Positions 35,833 through 45,682 are shown, counted from the first letter of the stretch. The stretch: 64,000 nucleotides of DNA from CAVVVS01 sp963751355 (GCA_963751355.1 CAVVVS010000071.1:1-64000), one strand, 5' to 3'. The notes: generated from the sequence alone by a model not told the origin. Program-made: numbers and translations.

Positions 35833-36942
35833 TTATTTAAGAAGAATCATCTTATTATTTGCATGGAACCGCAGATCACCTTCCGAAGAAAAAGCATCGA
35901 AGGTATAAAAATATATTCCTGATGATAGACCGGAAGCATCAAATGAAACTCTGTAATAACCAGCTGATTTATTTCCATCGACTAATTTCTTAATTTTTTG
36001 CCCTAGAGAATTATATATAATTATCTTAACCCTGCTTTCCTGCGGAACTTTAAACTTTATCTGAGTTTGGGGATTAAAAGGATTGGGATAGTTTTGAAAT
36101 AACCGGTAATTTTCTACATGCATATTTTTTTCAACAATATTTGTAGCATAATCGGCGTTTACCACTTCGCCTGCATGAACGGAGACTCTTCTTACATAAC
36201 TTCCATTTAAAGCTGTTATTGTATATGTCCCCGGTTTTACATCTCCTATTGCATAATTTTCCTGATAAATATCATCTTCTCCTATAGACGGATCGTTAAA
36301 ATTGTAAGTTAAAGAATAACCGTATGTTGTATAAGGGGGCCTTGGTTTAGGATCGGGAGAAATATCCACTCTCGTGCTGTTTGATGCATCCGCAATATGT
36401 CCGTAAATTGTACCCATTCCTTTAATAGTACACCATAGTTCGGGATTCCTTCTTGATCTATGAACGTTGTAGGAAGGGCTGTTCATTCTAATTTCAAAGT
36501 GAAGATGAGGACCTGTTGAATTACCCGTATTTCCGGATATTGCAATCGGCTGGCTCGCATCGATTGACTGGTTAACATTTATCAAAGGCTTAGTTAAATG
36601 AAAATACATTAGATAAATATCCTTGTTATTCCACTTACTCTTAATTATAATGTAGTTACCGGCTCCGTCTTTTTCATAACCATTGTCTGGATCATTGGGA
36701 TCGTAGCCGACAAAGTATACGATACCGGCGGAAGCAGAGTAGACGGTGTCATATTTAATTGCAATGTCCAATCCCAAGTGCGCGCGTGAAGGATCTTGAA
36801 AATTCGGTTCGCCGTAAAGGTATGAACCGTTCGTTTGAACTGTATCGGGGACAGGGCGTACTAACCGGAACTGTTGGGGAAGAATTTCAGTTTTTAAAAG
36901 TAAAGTTAGCCAGATTACTAACAAAATCTTGGACTTTTTCAC
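35833..36942 (-). CDS. Secreted M23 metallopeptidase with T9SS sorting domain
   Basis: A 369-residue exported peptidase. A signal peptide covers about residues 1-22. The M23 (lysostaphin/LytM-type) zinc domain at about 30-170 keeps both metal motifs: HLGLDIA (HxxxD) and GPHLHFEIR (HxH), with an unusual aspartate-rich insert (DPNDPDNGYEKDG) between. A carboxypeptidase-regulatory-like beta domain (about 180-280) follows, and the last 85 residues form the T9SS type A sorting domain (QNYPNPFNPQTQI, SGIYFYTF). It should be exported by the type IX system and cleave peptidoglycan cross-bridges or other glycine-rich peptides. All catalytic ligands are present, so it is probably active. Confidence 0.9.
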   Translation of the reverse strand: MKKSKILLVIWLTLLLKTEILPQQFRLVRPVPDTVQTNGSYLYGEPNFQDPSRAHLGLDIAIKYDTVYSASAGIVYFVGYDPNDPDNGYEKDGAGNYIIIKSKWNNKDIYLMYFHLTKPLINVNQSIDASQPIAISGNTGNSTGPHLHFEIRMNSPSYNVHRSRRNPELWCTIKGMGTIYGHIADASNSTRVDISPDPKPRPPYTTYGYSLTYNFNDPSIGEDDIYQENYAIGDVKPGTYTITALNGSYVRRVSVHAGEVVNADYATNIVEKNMHVENYRLFQNYPNPFNPQTQIKFKVPQESRVKIIIYNSLGQKIKKLVDGNKSAGYYRVSFDASGLSSGIYFYTFDAFSSEGDLRFHANNKMILLK

Positions 36943-37043
36943 ATTCTAACTCTCATTTTTTTAATAAGAATATTAATTTTCAAAATAATCAGTATAATTA
37001 TTAATTACTACAAAAATATTCATAAATGAATGGGGAAATATTA

Positions 37044-38843
37044 ATGAGCCACGAAATATTATTAGGACTTGCAGCAATAATTATATTCGGCATTACCGCT
37101 CAATGGATAGCGTGGCGTTTCAAATTACCTTCAATCCTGCTGCTGTTGATTTTTGGATTTGTTGCCGGACCTATTTCCGGTTTGATTAATCCCGATAAAT
37201 ATTTTGGCACCCTTTTATTTCCTATCGTTTCCGTATCGGTTGCTATTATTTTATTTGAGGGGGGACTAAGCCTGAAGTTAAATGAACTAAAAGCCGTCGG
37301 TAGCGCAGTGCGTAATTTGATAATTATAGGAATACCCGTCACATTAGGTCTTATAACATGTTCGGCTTATTTTATTCTTAACTTATCATTCCCAATGTCT
37401 CTACTCATGGGTTCAATATTGGTTGTCACGGGTCCCACTGTTATACTTCCGTTGTTGAGACAGATAAAACCGACTGCTCAACTGAATACCGTATTAAAAT
37501 GGGAAGGTATTATTAACGATCCGATAGGGGCGTTGTTAGCTATTTTAGTATTTGAAGGAATTCTTGCAGGCGGTTTTCAAGCAGCTACCGCACAGGCTGC
37601 AGCAGGATTTTTTAAAACTGTAATCATTAGTACCATAATCGGATTAGCCGGTGCTTATATAATTGTTCTTCTTTTAAAATATAAAATAATGCCCGATTTT
37701 TTACATAACCCGGTTACATTATCTATTGTTATCGGGATTTTTGCATTATCGAATATTATCCAATCGGAGAGCGGATTATTTGCGGTTACGGTGTCCGGTA
37801 TTTATCTCGCTAATCAAAAAGAAGTTACTTTAAAACATATTGTTGAATTTAAAGAAAATCTGCGGGTGTTGTTAATATCGGTTCTTTTTATAATGCTTTC
37901 AGCCAGGATTAAAATATCTGACATACGCATGATATCAGCGGATAGTTTAATTTTTGTTGCTTCACTAATTATAATAATCCGACCTTTGGCGGTTTTGATT
38001 TCAACCTTCAAAACTTCTTTAAATTGGAAAGAAAAATTGTTTATCTCATGGATGGCACCGCGCGGAATAGTTGCAGCAGCAGTGTCTTCATTGTTTGCCA
38101 TCGAACTATTACGAGCCGGTTATAACATGGCTGAAGAATTAATACCCATCACATTCCTGGTGATAATAGTTACAATTACGGTTTACGGAATTAGTTCAAT
38201 GCCCCTTGCAAAATGGATGAAGCTTGCAAACCCCAATCCCCATGGCTGCCTTATATTAGGTGCTCATTCTTTCGGTAGAGCTATAGGAAAATATTTAAAG
38301 GAGAAAGGATTTAATGTTCTATTGATAGATACAAACAGGGCTAATATATCGTTAGCAAAAATGGAAGGATTAGCCACCCATTGGGGAAGCGTTCTTTCGG
38401 AAGAAATAATAAATGATATTGACCTAAACGGTATCGGCAATCTTCTGTCATTAACTCCCAACGGAGAAGTCAATTCGCTTGCTTGTTTATACTTTTCAAA
38501 AGTATTCGGCAGTTCCCGTGTTTATCAACTTTCTGTTGAAGAAAAAGTTGCTCATCAGGGAAAAGAAGTATCAAAAGATTTAAGAGGTCAAATATTATTC
38601 GGTACTACATTTACATTTTCATACCTGCTTGAAAAATTTGATACCGATTTAAAAATCGGTTCAACTAAAATTACTGCTAAATTTAATTACGAGGATTATT
38701 TAAAAAGGAATAAAGATGAAGTAATCATTCCGATGTTTCTGATTGACGATAATGAATTAATAATTTATACCAAGAATAATCAACCAGATCCAAAAGAAGG
38801 ACAAACCTTAATTAGTTTGGTAAAGAAAAAATTGCTCGAATAA
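37044..38843 (+). CDS. Cation/proton antiporter (CPA1 type) with RCK domain
   Basis: A membrane protein of about 599 residues. Residues about 1-390 form the 12- to 13-helix Na+/H+ exchanger fold, with the ion-binding region EGIINDPIGALLAI (ND motif) and GGLSLKLNELKAVG; SWMAPRGIVAAAVSS lies in the last third. Residues about 400-520 form a Rossmann RCK_N/TrkA-N-like domain (CLILGAHSFGRAIGKYL, then LIDTN), which in related CPA proteins binds nucleotides and gates transport. I start at the ATG at 37044, preceded by GGGGA; an ATG at 37026 in the same frame has no ribosome site. It is divergent from the M23 peptidase gene. Na+ versus K+ specificity cannot be told from sequence. Confidence 0.88.
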   Translation: MSHEILLGLAAIIIFGITAQWIAWRFKLPSILLLLIFGFVAGPISGLINPDKYFGTLLFPIVSVSVAIILFEGGLSLKLNELKAVGSAVRNLIIIGIPVTLGLITCSAYFILNLSFPMSLLMGSILVVTGPTVILPLLRQIKPTAQLNTVLKWEGIINDPIGALLAILVFEGILAGGFQAATAQAAAGFFKTVIISTIIGLAGAYIIVLLLKYKIMPDFLHNPVTLSIVIGIFALSNIIQSESGLFAVTVSGIYLANQKEVTLKHIVEFKENLRVLLISVLFIMLSARIKISDIRMISADSLIFVASLIIIIRPLAVLISTFKTSLNWKEKLFISWMAPRGIVAAAVSSLFAIELLRAGYNMAEELIPITFLVIIVTITVYGISSMPLAKWMKLANPNPHGCLILGAHSFGRAIGKYLKEKGFNVLLIDTNRANISLAKMEGLATHWGSVLSEEIINDIDLNGIGNLLSLTPNGEVNSLACLYFSKVFGSSRVYQLSVEEKVAHQGKEVSKDLRGQILFGTTFTFSYLLEKFDTDLKIGSTKITAKFNYEDYLKRNKDEVIIPMFLIDDNELIIYTKNNQPDPKEGQTLISLVKKKLLE

Positions 38844-39164
38844 CTACATGTTCATATTACAAAAAATATCTATGAATATTATTCCGTGAAAGTTTAGGGA
38901 AGATAATATTCAATGTGAGATAAAATACACTCTGTATATTAAATTTCTATGTCTATTTAATTTATCAAAAAAAATATACAGTTTGAAACATCGAGCGATC
39001 AGTTAAAAATATGGATAATTCCTTAGAAAATAATATAATCCCAGCATGTGTTCCAATACTCATCGTTTATTTTAGAATTTCTTTAAAATTAAAGAATAGT
39101 TTAAGAGTATAAAAAACATTTTGTTTTATATACATATAAGTTTTTAATAATTCTTCGAGTTTAT
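38844..39164. other. Intergenic region, nothing recognised
   Basis: About 320 AT-rich bases between the antiporter gene and the next plus-strand gene. No hairpin with T-run, no repeat and no protein-like frame was found; it presumably holds the promoter of the downstream gene. Confidence 0.5.
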
Positions 39165-40067
39165 ATGATGATACATTTTACAGACTTCCAATTGGGGTTT
39201 ACGTTCGCTCTTGTACTATTTTCAATTACTTTAATGCTAATATTAATGAGAAGGACAAATTCTATTTTAAAAAGTATTAAAATATCAGCAGCAATGATTT
39301 TGTTTACAGTTATTACGCTTTGTTGGGGATTTATGTCTGGAAGTATAGTTAAAAGTAAAAATGAGGCAATTCTTCCAATATTAAATCTTCCCGGCTCTGG
39401 AATATTTGAAAAACCGGAAGCAGAAAAACGGATCGAACAACATAAAGTACTTAATAAAGATAGTTTGAATCTTACTTTATCTGAAAGAGTAGCACATGTT
39501 TACGGTATAAACGAATTTCCAAAAGTGAAGAGTATGACTTATACATTTAATGTAAAGTTTAACGGAAAGGAATTTCACAGGACCTGGAAATGGAATCCAA
39601 AAACGGAAAAAATTACGTATTGGGGAAAAGACAGTACAGGTAAGGAAATAAAATTTTCTTATAGCCGGAAAGAGAAAATGGATGAAAAGACAAAAAAGAT
39701 AGATGCTGCTTTTATAAACGATAATTACTGGCTGCTTTTCCCTTTTCATTTGGTCTGGGATGATCATGTTGATATTAAGGATGTAGGAATGAAAGATTTT
39801 CCTATCGGTAAAGGTAAGGGTAATTGCGTGATGGTTAAATATCAGGGCGATTACGGTTACACTCCTGGTGATGAATTTGAGTTGTTCCTAAATAAAGATT
39901 ATACAATTCATCAGTGGATTTACATGCACGGCGGCAGCTCAAAAAATCCTCGTCCGGCAACATGGGAAGGGGACAAGAAATTCGGTAAAATTATGATATC
40001 AACCGCGCATTACGGACCAAATAAAAAATTTAAACTTTGGTTTTCGAATGTGAAGGTTGAATATTAA
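39165..40067 (+). CDS. Membrane-anchored protein of unknown function
   Basis: A 300-residue protein that I do not recognise. Two hydrophobic helices near the N terminus (residues about 9-28 and 38-60) are followed by a soluble domain of about 240 residues, rich in aromatic beta strands (YTFNVKFNGKEFHRTWKWNP, WLLFPFHLVWDDHV, EFELFLNKDYTIHQWIYMHGG). The strand pattern and the position of the tryptophans suggest a LolA/LolB-like beta-sheet domain that could bind a lipid, but this is a guess from pattern alone. Two ATG codons begin the frame, with only a weak GAG upstream. A rho-independent terminator follows directly. Confidence 0.6.
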   Translation: MMIHFTDFQLGFTFALVLFSITLMLILMRRTNSILKSIKISAAMILFTVITLCWGFMSGSIVKSKNEAILPILNLPGSGIFEKPEAEKRIEQHKVLNKDSLNLTLSERVAHVYGINEFPKVKSMTYTFNVKFNGKEFHRTWKWNPKTEKITYWGKDSTGKEIKFSYSRKEKMDEKTKKIDAAFINDNYWLLFPFHLVWDDHVDIKDVGMKDFPIGKGKGNCVMVKYQGDYGYTPGDEFELFLNKDYTIHQWIYMHGGSSKNPRPATWEGDKKFGKIMISTAHYGPNKKFKLWFSNVKVEY

Positions 40068-40099
40068 TGATGTAGTCAAAAAAATTATTAGTTTATTTT

Positions 40100-40127
40100 A
40101 GCCTCTGATTTATTTAGAGGCTTTTTT
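40100..40127 (+). terminator. Rho-independent terminator
   Basis: The stem GCCTCT (40101-40106) and AGAGGC (40116-40121), extended by an A-T pair, has a 9-base loop and is followed directly by six T residues. It ends the unknown membrane-anchored gene and lies before the convergent Cache-lipoprotein gene. Confidence 0.8.
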
Positions 40128-40141
40128 GCTTAAAACTGTTT

Positions 40142-40675
40142 TTAATTAGAATAGTCACCCACACTTATAAATCTACCTGCTCCGAGATAAAAATTTGTAT
40201 TAAGGATTTTTTCAACATACGTTTCTTTTAATTGTTCTTTATTTTGTTTCGGATTAATAGCAAAATAATCGACAAACCCGCCGCCGCTTTTTGCTTTTTG
40301 CGACATCAATCGAAAATAATAATTCCCTTTTGCATCTTTTATATTAGTGCCTGTTTTACCTACGAGTGCGGTGTCGGAGGGATTAATAATAATCCGGTCA
40401 TTAGTATAATCGTTAACAAAAAAGCAACCGGAATTATCGTTAAGAAAATGAACATTTGTAATAAATTTTTTGACTAAGGCAGTATCTATATTGCCTTTTG
40501 AATCTAGTGCAATGTTGCTTAATCCTTCTGCCGTAACATGAACTGCAGTCTTCAAAACTTCTCTCCGGTTCTCGATATAATTGTTCGAAGAATAGTTATT
40601 TGCTTTTTTACTCTTTAAGCAGCCGACGGCTAAAAAGGATAAAAGAATCATGGAAATTGCTAAATATTTTTTCAT
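40142..40675 (-). CDS. Cache-domain lipoprotein
   Basis: A probable lipoprotein of about 177 residues. I start at the ATG at 40675 (MKKYLAISMILL), which has GGAG seven bases upstream and gives a proper signal sequence with lipobox FLAVGC; upstream codons would add 31 residues without signal character. The body resembles a single Cache sensory domain: GCFFVNDYTNDRIIINPS, GTNIKDAKGNYYFR and FYLGAGRFI correspond to the binding-pocket strands of sCache_2. Such domains usually sit in front of a kinase, cyclase or chemoreceptor; here the domain stands alone on a lipid anchor, so a partner must relay the signal, or it only captures a small carboxylate ligand (inference). Confidence 0.75.
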   Translation of the reverse strand: MKKYLAISMILLSFLAVGCLKSKKANNYSSNNYIENRREVLKTAVHVTAEGLSNIALDSKGNIDTALVKKFITNVHFLNDNSGCFFVNDYTNDRIIINPSDTALVGKTGTNIKDAKGNYYFRLMSQKAKSGGGFVDYFAINPKQNKEQLKETYVEKILNTNFYLGAGRFISVGDYSN

Positions 40676-40908
40676 CACAAAACTCCATATTATTAATATC
40701 ACGTCATTTTCGTTACAAATCACATAACGATTCAATTTGTAAATTAAAATTCTTATATTGAAATCCAATCATCAAAAATTATAAAAGTTTTAGTAAAAAA
40801 TTGTTGAAATTGAATACAGCATTCTATTTAACCCTCTATGTTTTGATAACAAATATAAAATAGTACAATCAAAAATAATCTATTTAATGATAAACAAGGG
40901 ACATATCA

Positions 40909-42408
40909 TTGCTAAAACAACTCTTTAAAACCAAAAGTCTTGATAAATTAATTGGTGAAGGTGAAAAACCCGAACATCAACTAAAACGTGTACTGGGCGC
41001 CTTTGATGTTGTAATTTTAGGGATCGGCGCTATAATCGGTGCCGGTATTTTCGCCACTATCGGAACGGCAGCAGCTGGTGATGCATTAAGACCGGGAGCT
41101 GGACCCGCTCTAATGCTTTCTTTTGTATTAACGGCAATTGCCTGCGGATTTGCCGCTCTTTGTTATGCCGAGTTTGCTTCAATGGTTCCGATTTCCGGCA
41201 GTGCTTATACTTATTCTTACGGAACTCTCGGCGAGCTGGTTGCATGGATAATCGGCTGGGATTTAATAATCGAGTATGCCGTCGGTAATGTTGCCGTTGC
41301 TATCAGCTGGGCAAATTATTTTAAAACGTTTGTCGCGGGATTTGGTATTCATATTCCCAACTGGATGTCGATCGATTATAGAACTGCTGAAAAAATTCCC
41401 GGACTTCTGGAACATGCCCCGCATCTGTTCGGAGTTCCCATTGTTTTTAATCTTCCGGCGTTTGGAATTGTTGCTTTTATAACTGTTATCCTTGTGCTCG
41501 GAATTAAAGAAAGCGCAAGATTTACAACCATTATGGTTATCATTAAGCTTTTGGTATTAGGACTATTTGTGGCGATTGGTTTCTTTTGGTTTAAACCGTC
41601 TAATTGGGTTCCATTTGCGCCCAACGGCTGGTCGGGTATACAAGCTGGAGCAGCAGTTGTCTTTTTTGCCTACATCGGATTTGATGCTGTGTCTACGGTT
41701 GCCGAGGAAGTTCGAAATCCTAAGCGTGATATGCCTATCGGAATTATCGGTTCATTAATTATCAGTACCATTATTTATATACTCGTTGCCGCCGCATTCA
41801 CCGGAATGATACCTTACAAAGCATTGGTAAAAACATTAGCAACAAGTCAAGCCGAGCCGTTAACACTGGCGGTTCAGTATGTTCACATTAAAAACTGGGG
41901 AAATTTTCTTGTAGGCGTTATTGCCTTCGGATCTGTAATTGCTCATACGGCGGTGCTTCTGGTATTCCAACTCGGACAGCCGAGAATATTTTTCTCTATG
42001 GCGCGTGACGGATTATTGCCGCCCAGTTTTGCAAAAGTTCATCCCAAATACAGAACACCTTTTGTAACTACAATTTTCACAGGTCTTATCGTCGGTGTTA
42101 CCGCAATGTTTACTACTATAGATGAAATGGTGGATTTAACCAACATTGGAACGTTATTTGCATTTATACTTGTGTGTGCCGGCATTATAATTTTAAGAAA
42201 AAGAGAGCCGAATCGTCCCAGAGCATTTAAAACTCCTCTTGTTCCTCTAGTTCCTATATTGGGGATTATCGCTTGTCTTTATTTGATAATGGGTCTTCCC
42301 TGGATTACATACGTTCGTTTCGCTGGTTGGCTTGTTATTGGTATGGTAGTTTACTTCTCATACGGGTATAAGAGAAGCAGACTCAGGAATGAATTGACGA
42401 AAGACTGA
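40909..42408 (+). CDS. APC-family amino acid permease (CAT-like)
   Basis: A 499-residue amino acid/polyamine/organocation transporter with about 12-14 transmembrane helices. TM1 carries VILGIGAIIGAGIFATIG, the unwound glycine-rich substrate-binding segment, and TM6 has VFFAYIGFDAVSTVAEEVRNP, the cationic-amino-acid-transporter signature. The start is a TTG preceded by AAGGGA at the right distance; the frame begins LKQLFKTKSL, typical of this family's N terminus. The substrate is probably one or more amino acids. A terminator lies behind it and another APC permease follows. Confidence 0.9.
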   Translation: MLKQLFKTKSLDKLIGEGEKPEHQLKRVLGAFDVVILGIGAIIGAGIFATIGTAAAGDALRPGAGPALMLSFVLTAIACGFAALCYAEFASMVPISGSAYTYSYGTLGELVAWIIGWDLIIEYAVGNVAVAISWANYFKTFVAGFGIHIPNWMSIDYRTAEKIPGLLEHAPHLFGVPIVFNLPAFGIVAFITVILVLGIKESARFTTIMVIIKLLVLGLFVAIGFFWFKPSNWVPFAPNGWSGIQAGAAVVFFAYIGFDAVSTVAEEVRNPKRDMPIGIIGSLIISTIIYILVAAAFTGMIPYKALVKTLATSQAEPLTLAVQYVHIKNWGNFLVGVIAFGSVIAHTAVLLVFQLGQPRIFFSMARDGLLPPSFAKVHPKYRTPFVTTIFTGLIVGVTAMFTTIDEMVDLTNIGTLFAFILVCAGIIILRKREPNRPRAFKTPLVPLVPILGIIACLYLIMGLPWITYVRFAGWLVIGMVVYFSYGYKRSRLRNELTKD

Positions 42409-42463
42409 TAAATTATTTATTACAGTGCTGGCTTTCGTTATGAATGCGTATACGGCATATTGC

Positions 42464-42495
42464 GGCAGGAATGCAATTATTTTCCTGCCTTTTTC
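42464..42495 (+). terminator. Rho-independent terminator after first permease
   Basis: A perfect 7-bp stem, GGCAGGA (42464-42470) with TCCTGCC (42483-42489), has a 12-base loop and is followed by TTTTTC. It separates the two adjacent APC permease genes, so each probably has its own control. Confidence 0.8.
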
Positions 42496-42559
42496 TTTAA
42501 TTTGCTCATATTTAGATATCGTTAATAGTTGGAAATTACAATAATAGCGGATTTGTAAT

Positions 42560-43924
42560 TTGAACACTCCTTCAAAATCACAAAAACTAGAAAGAGGTTT
42601 AGGCTTAAAAGAGGCTACCGCACTCAACATGATTGACATGGTGGGAATAGGTCCGTTCATTGTTTTGCCTATTGTAATTAAGGAAATGAACGGACCGCAG
42701 TGTATGCTTGCATGGGTTTTCGGTGCACTGCTGGCTTTTATGGACGGATTTGTATGGGCAGAGTTAGGCGCGGCTATGCCTGAAGCAGGCGGAAGCTATG
42801 TTTTTTTAAGAGAAATTTACGGGCGGCATATCTGGGGAAAATTATTTTCTTTCCTTTTAATCTGGCAGACTATCTTTCAAGCACCGCTTGTTATTGCTTC
42901 TGGTTCTATTGGATTTTCGCAGTACGTTACTTATCTGGTTCCGCTAGGTCCGGCGGGACAAAAAATTATTTCTGGTCTTTTAGTAATTACACTCGTTATT
43001 TTGCTCTACAGAAATATTACCACGGTTGGTAAAATTTCGTTATTTCTCTGGATTGGAGTAATCGCAACAATAATCTGGCTGATTTTTGGAGGTGTTACTC
43101 ATTTTAACCCGGATCTTGCTTTCGATTTCCCGAAAGGAGCTTTTAGTTTTTCTTTCCTGTTCTTTGCCGGTTTGGGAAGCGCATCGGTTGAAACCATCTA
43201 TACTTATTTGGGTTATTATAATATTACTAATCTTGGTTCAGAGTTGAAGGCGCCCGAAAAAAACATACCTAAAAGTATTTTTATTTCTATTGCAGGAATT
43301 GCGGTTTTGTATCTTGCCATGCAGCTTTGCATACTTGGAGTTATACCATGGCGTGAAGCAATGAACTCACATTTTATAGTCAGTACATTTGTCGAACGGA
43401 TTTACGGATCACGTGCTGCTGATGTGGCAACTATATTAATCCTCTGGATAGCCTTCTCTTCACTTTTTTCGTCTATGCTCGGTTATTCGAGGATTCCATA
43501 TGCGGCGGCGCTGGACGGAACATTCTTCAAAGTCTTTTCACGAGTTCATCCTAAAAAACATTTTCCGCATGTTTCGCTTCTTGCAATAGGTGCTATTGCA
43601 TTTGTATTTAGTCTATTATTTAAATTGAAAGAAGTAATCAGTGCGATTCTAGCGATGAGAATACTTGTTCAATTTATTGGACAAGCATTCGGAGTTATTT
43701 TTGTCCGGTACAGTCAGCCATCATTTAAACTGCCTTTTAAAATGTGGTTTTATCCTATCCCTGCACTGATTGCAATTCTTATGTGGATAGGATTGTTCTT
43801 GTCTACCGGGATGTTCTTTGCGCTAGGCGGTGTAGTGGTGATGCTGATTGGCTCCATCATCTTTTTCATGCGTTCTTATTTTATGAAGAACTGGCCATTT
43901 GAAATTAGAGAGATGAATGATTAA
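42560..43924 (+). CDS. APC-family amino acid permease (second copy type)
   Basis: A 454-residue permease from a different APC subgroup than its neighbour. TM1 reads ALNMIDMVGIGPFIVLP and TM6 contains ASVETIYTYLGYYNITNLG, with ELKAPEKNIPKS after it, a pattern seen in uncharacterised LAT/glutamate-type transporters. Translation appears to start at a TTG; the first ATG lies within TM1 and would truncate it. Only weak similarity to a ribosome site (GCGGAT) is present upstream. Substrate unknown. Confidence 0.88.
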   Translation: MNTPSKSQKLERGLGLKEATALNMIDMVGIGPFIVLPIVIKEMNGPQCMLAWVFGALLAFMDGFVWAELGAAMPEAGGSYVFLREIYGRHIWGKLFSFLLIWQTIFQAPLVIASGSIGFSQYVTYLVPLGPAGQKIISGLLVITLVILLYRNITTVGKISLFLWIGVIATIIWLIFGGVTHFNPDLAFDFPKGAFSFSFLFFAGLGSASVETIYTYLGYYNITNLGSELKAPEKNIPKSIFISIAGIAVLYLAMQLCILGVIPWREAMNSHFIVSTFVERIYGSRAADVATILILWIAFSSLFSSMLGYSRIPYAAALDGTFFKVFSRVHPKKHFPHVSLLAIGAIAFVFSLLFKLKEVISAILAMRILVQFIGQAFGVIFVRYSQPSFKLPFKMWFYPIPALIAILMWIGLFLSTGMFFALGGVVVMLIGSIIFFMRSYFMKNWPFEIREMND

Positions 43925-44115
43925 TACTTAACTCAAATATTAAATGTATCTGAAAACGATGCTGAATTTTTAGTTGTTTCTAATCCGGCTGTCAAAAACG
44001 ATAGGATTAATTTAGAATAAGCAAGCAGCGAATTGCGGAAACGATTCCTGTCCTTCAAAAAAATGTGTTCTTGTAATCCTGAAATTTGTACAAGGCATTG
44101 GGACAATGTAAAATC

Positions 44116-44967
44116 TCAATTAAAAGTTGATCCCGTAATGTTTGAACTTAGATTCCAAAGTTCTTCCCCAAGTTTGTTATTATAAGATAACGCAGAAGAC
44201 TTACTAATATCTTTGCGGAAATAATACTTTCCGGAAGTATTTTCTACGTCTTTGGAAGTTGATAAATAGACAATCGCCTTTGCTGCTTTCGAAGGTGAAA
44301 TCAGAGTACGTTTTGATAGATAAAATATATAGTGTTTTGCCCAGGAAATTAGCCCGTCGTTTCTTCCCAAGTTTGTAGCAACACCGCCGGGATCCATTGC
44401 ATTGACAGTAATATTTGTTCCTTTCAATCTCCTTGAAATTTCATATGTAAATAAAATAATAGCGAGTTTCGACTGACCGTATGCAGTGCGTCTATCATAA
44501 TTTTTAGGATTCTTAATATCATCAATATCAATCGATGCTTTCCAATGTGCACTAGATGAAACATTAATTATTCTGGCTCCTTGTACATGTTTCATCAGAT
44601 CAAGCAAAGATAGTGTTAATGCAAAATGACCCAGATAATTTGTTGCGAAGGTAAGCTCTATGCCATCTATTGATTTTTGGTAATGCTGGTACCTGGCTCC
44701 TGCGTTATTTACAAGCACATCAATATTATCATATTTGTTTTTAATTTTATCGCATAAAGCGTTTACTTCTGAAATTGAGGAAATATCAGCTTTTAAAAAA
44801 TTAACATTTACGCCGTATTTTGTCTTTACTTTCCGGGCAATTTTATTTCCTTCCTTTTCGTTTCGACCGGTAATTATAAGATTAAAACCTTCCCGTCCCA
44901 AACCCATACTGCAAGCCTTACCAATACCGGATGTGGCTCCTGTAATTAATGCTGTTTTTGTTAACAT
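44116..44967 (-). CDS. Short-chain dehydrogenase/reductase (retinol-dehydrogenase-like)
   Basis: A 283-residue classical SDR. The NAD(P) fold starts TGATSGIGKA, NNAGA follows near residue 93, and the catalytic serine (VSSSAHW) and YGQSK (YxxxK) complete the active site. The arginine in TGRN at the end of beta-2 favours NADP(H). The overall pattern is of the retinol dehydrogenase/WW-oxidoreductase-like group, whose bacterial substrates are mostly unknown. It is monocistronic, convergent with the second permease. Confidence 0.88.
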   Translation of the reverse strand: MLTKTALITGATSGIGKACSMGLGREGFNLIITGRNEKEGNKIARKVKTKYGVNVNFLKADISSISEVNALCDKIKNKYDNIDVLVNNAGARYQHYQKSIDGIELTFATNYLGHFALTLSLLDLMKHVQGARIINVSSSAHWKASIDIDDIKNPKNYDRRTAYGQSKLAIILFTYEISRRLKGTNITVNAMDPGGVATNLGRNDGLISWAKHYIFYLSKRTLISPSKAAKAIVYLSTSKDVENTSGKYYFRKDISKSSALSYNNKLGEELWNLSSNITGSTFN

Positions 44968-45385
44968 AATAATTCCATTAATTTATATGATTTTTTTCCA
45001 AACATCATATAGAGGTTTATAAAAGTTTGTCTCCATTATTTTCTCGAATCGAACTTCAACTTCCGTAATTATTTCGTTTTTACTTAATTAAATCATCTCT
45101 GCATTTTTGATTATAGATTTAATATACTATCTTTTCTATTCTTACGCTACAATAGAAATGCGCAATTTTATTTTGACTTTTTTTAGTGAAGGTATACTGC
45201 TTTTAATAGATCTTCATCCAACAATTATAATTGCCTCAGTTGTATCCAATATAATTTTAAGTTTAAATAAAAATTCAAAATTAAATCTATTGTCCAACTT
45301 TTTTAGACAACATTATTAATTTTGACTAATTTGCTAAATAAATTTTGCATAACATTTAAATGTTACAGCATCAAATATTTTTAGA

Positions 45386-45682
45386 ATGCTCGATCTATTT
45401 TTTAGAGACAATTTAAAATCTATGGAAATATTTGCAGCAAAAAAAAAGAATTATCCTGAAGGTGAGATGATAAAAACAATAAAGCAAATAAAAAAAATAA
45501 TTGTAGGCATAATCGGATTTACAATTCTTTTTATTGGTGTACTGCTGATTGTTCTGCCCGGTCCGGCTTTTATAGTAATTCCGCTGGGACTCGGAATTCT
45601 TGCAACGGAATTCGTTTGGGCAAGAAAAATATTAAATAAGGATAAAGATAAATTCAAGAAAAAAACTAATAATTTAAAATAG
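45386..45682 (+). CDS. PGPGW-family small transmembrane protein
   Basis: A 98-residue protein with one long hydrophobic hairpin (about residues 36-75) containing LLIVLPGPAFIVIPLGLGILATEFVWA, the motif of the PGPGW family of putative membrane proteins, where the second proline-glycine is here PA. The C terminus is strongly basic (KDKDKFKKKTNN). The start is uncertain: ATGs at 45386, 45422 and 45467 are in frame, and the last has AAGGTGAG just upstream and would give a 71-residue protein starting MIKTIKQ. Function unknown. A DUF1684 gene follows closely. Confidence 0.7.
   Translation: MLDLFFRDNLKSMEIFAAKKKNYPEGEMIKTIKQIKKIIVGIIGFTILFIGVLLIVLPGPAFIVIPLGLGILATEFVWARKILNKDKDKFKKKTNNLK

Noticed and set aside
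45107..45319. 70-codon frame between the SDR and PGPGW genes
   Set aside because: It begins at a TTG without a ribosome site, lies in very AT-rich sequence, and its hydrophobic residues follow from T-rich codons.
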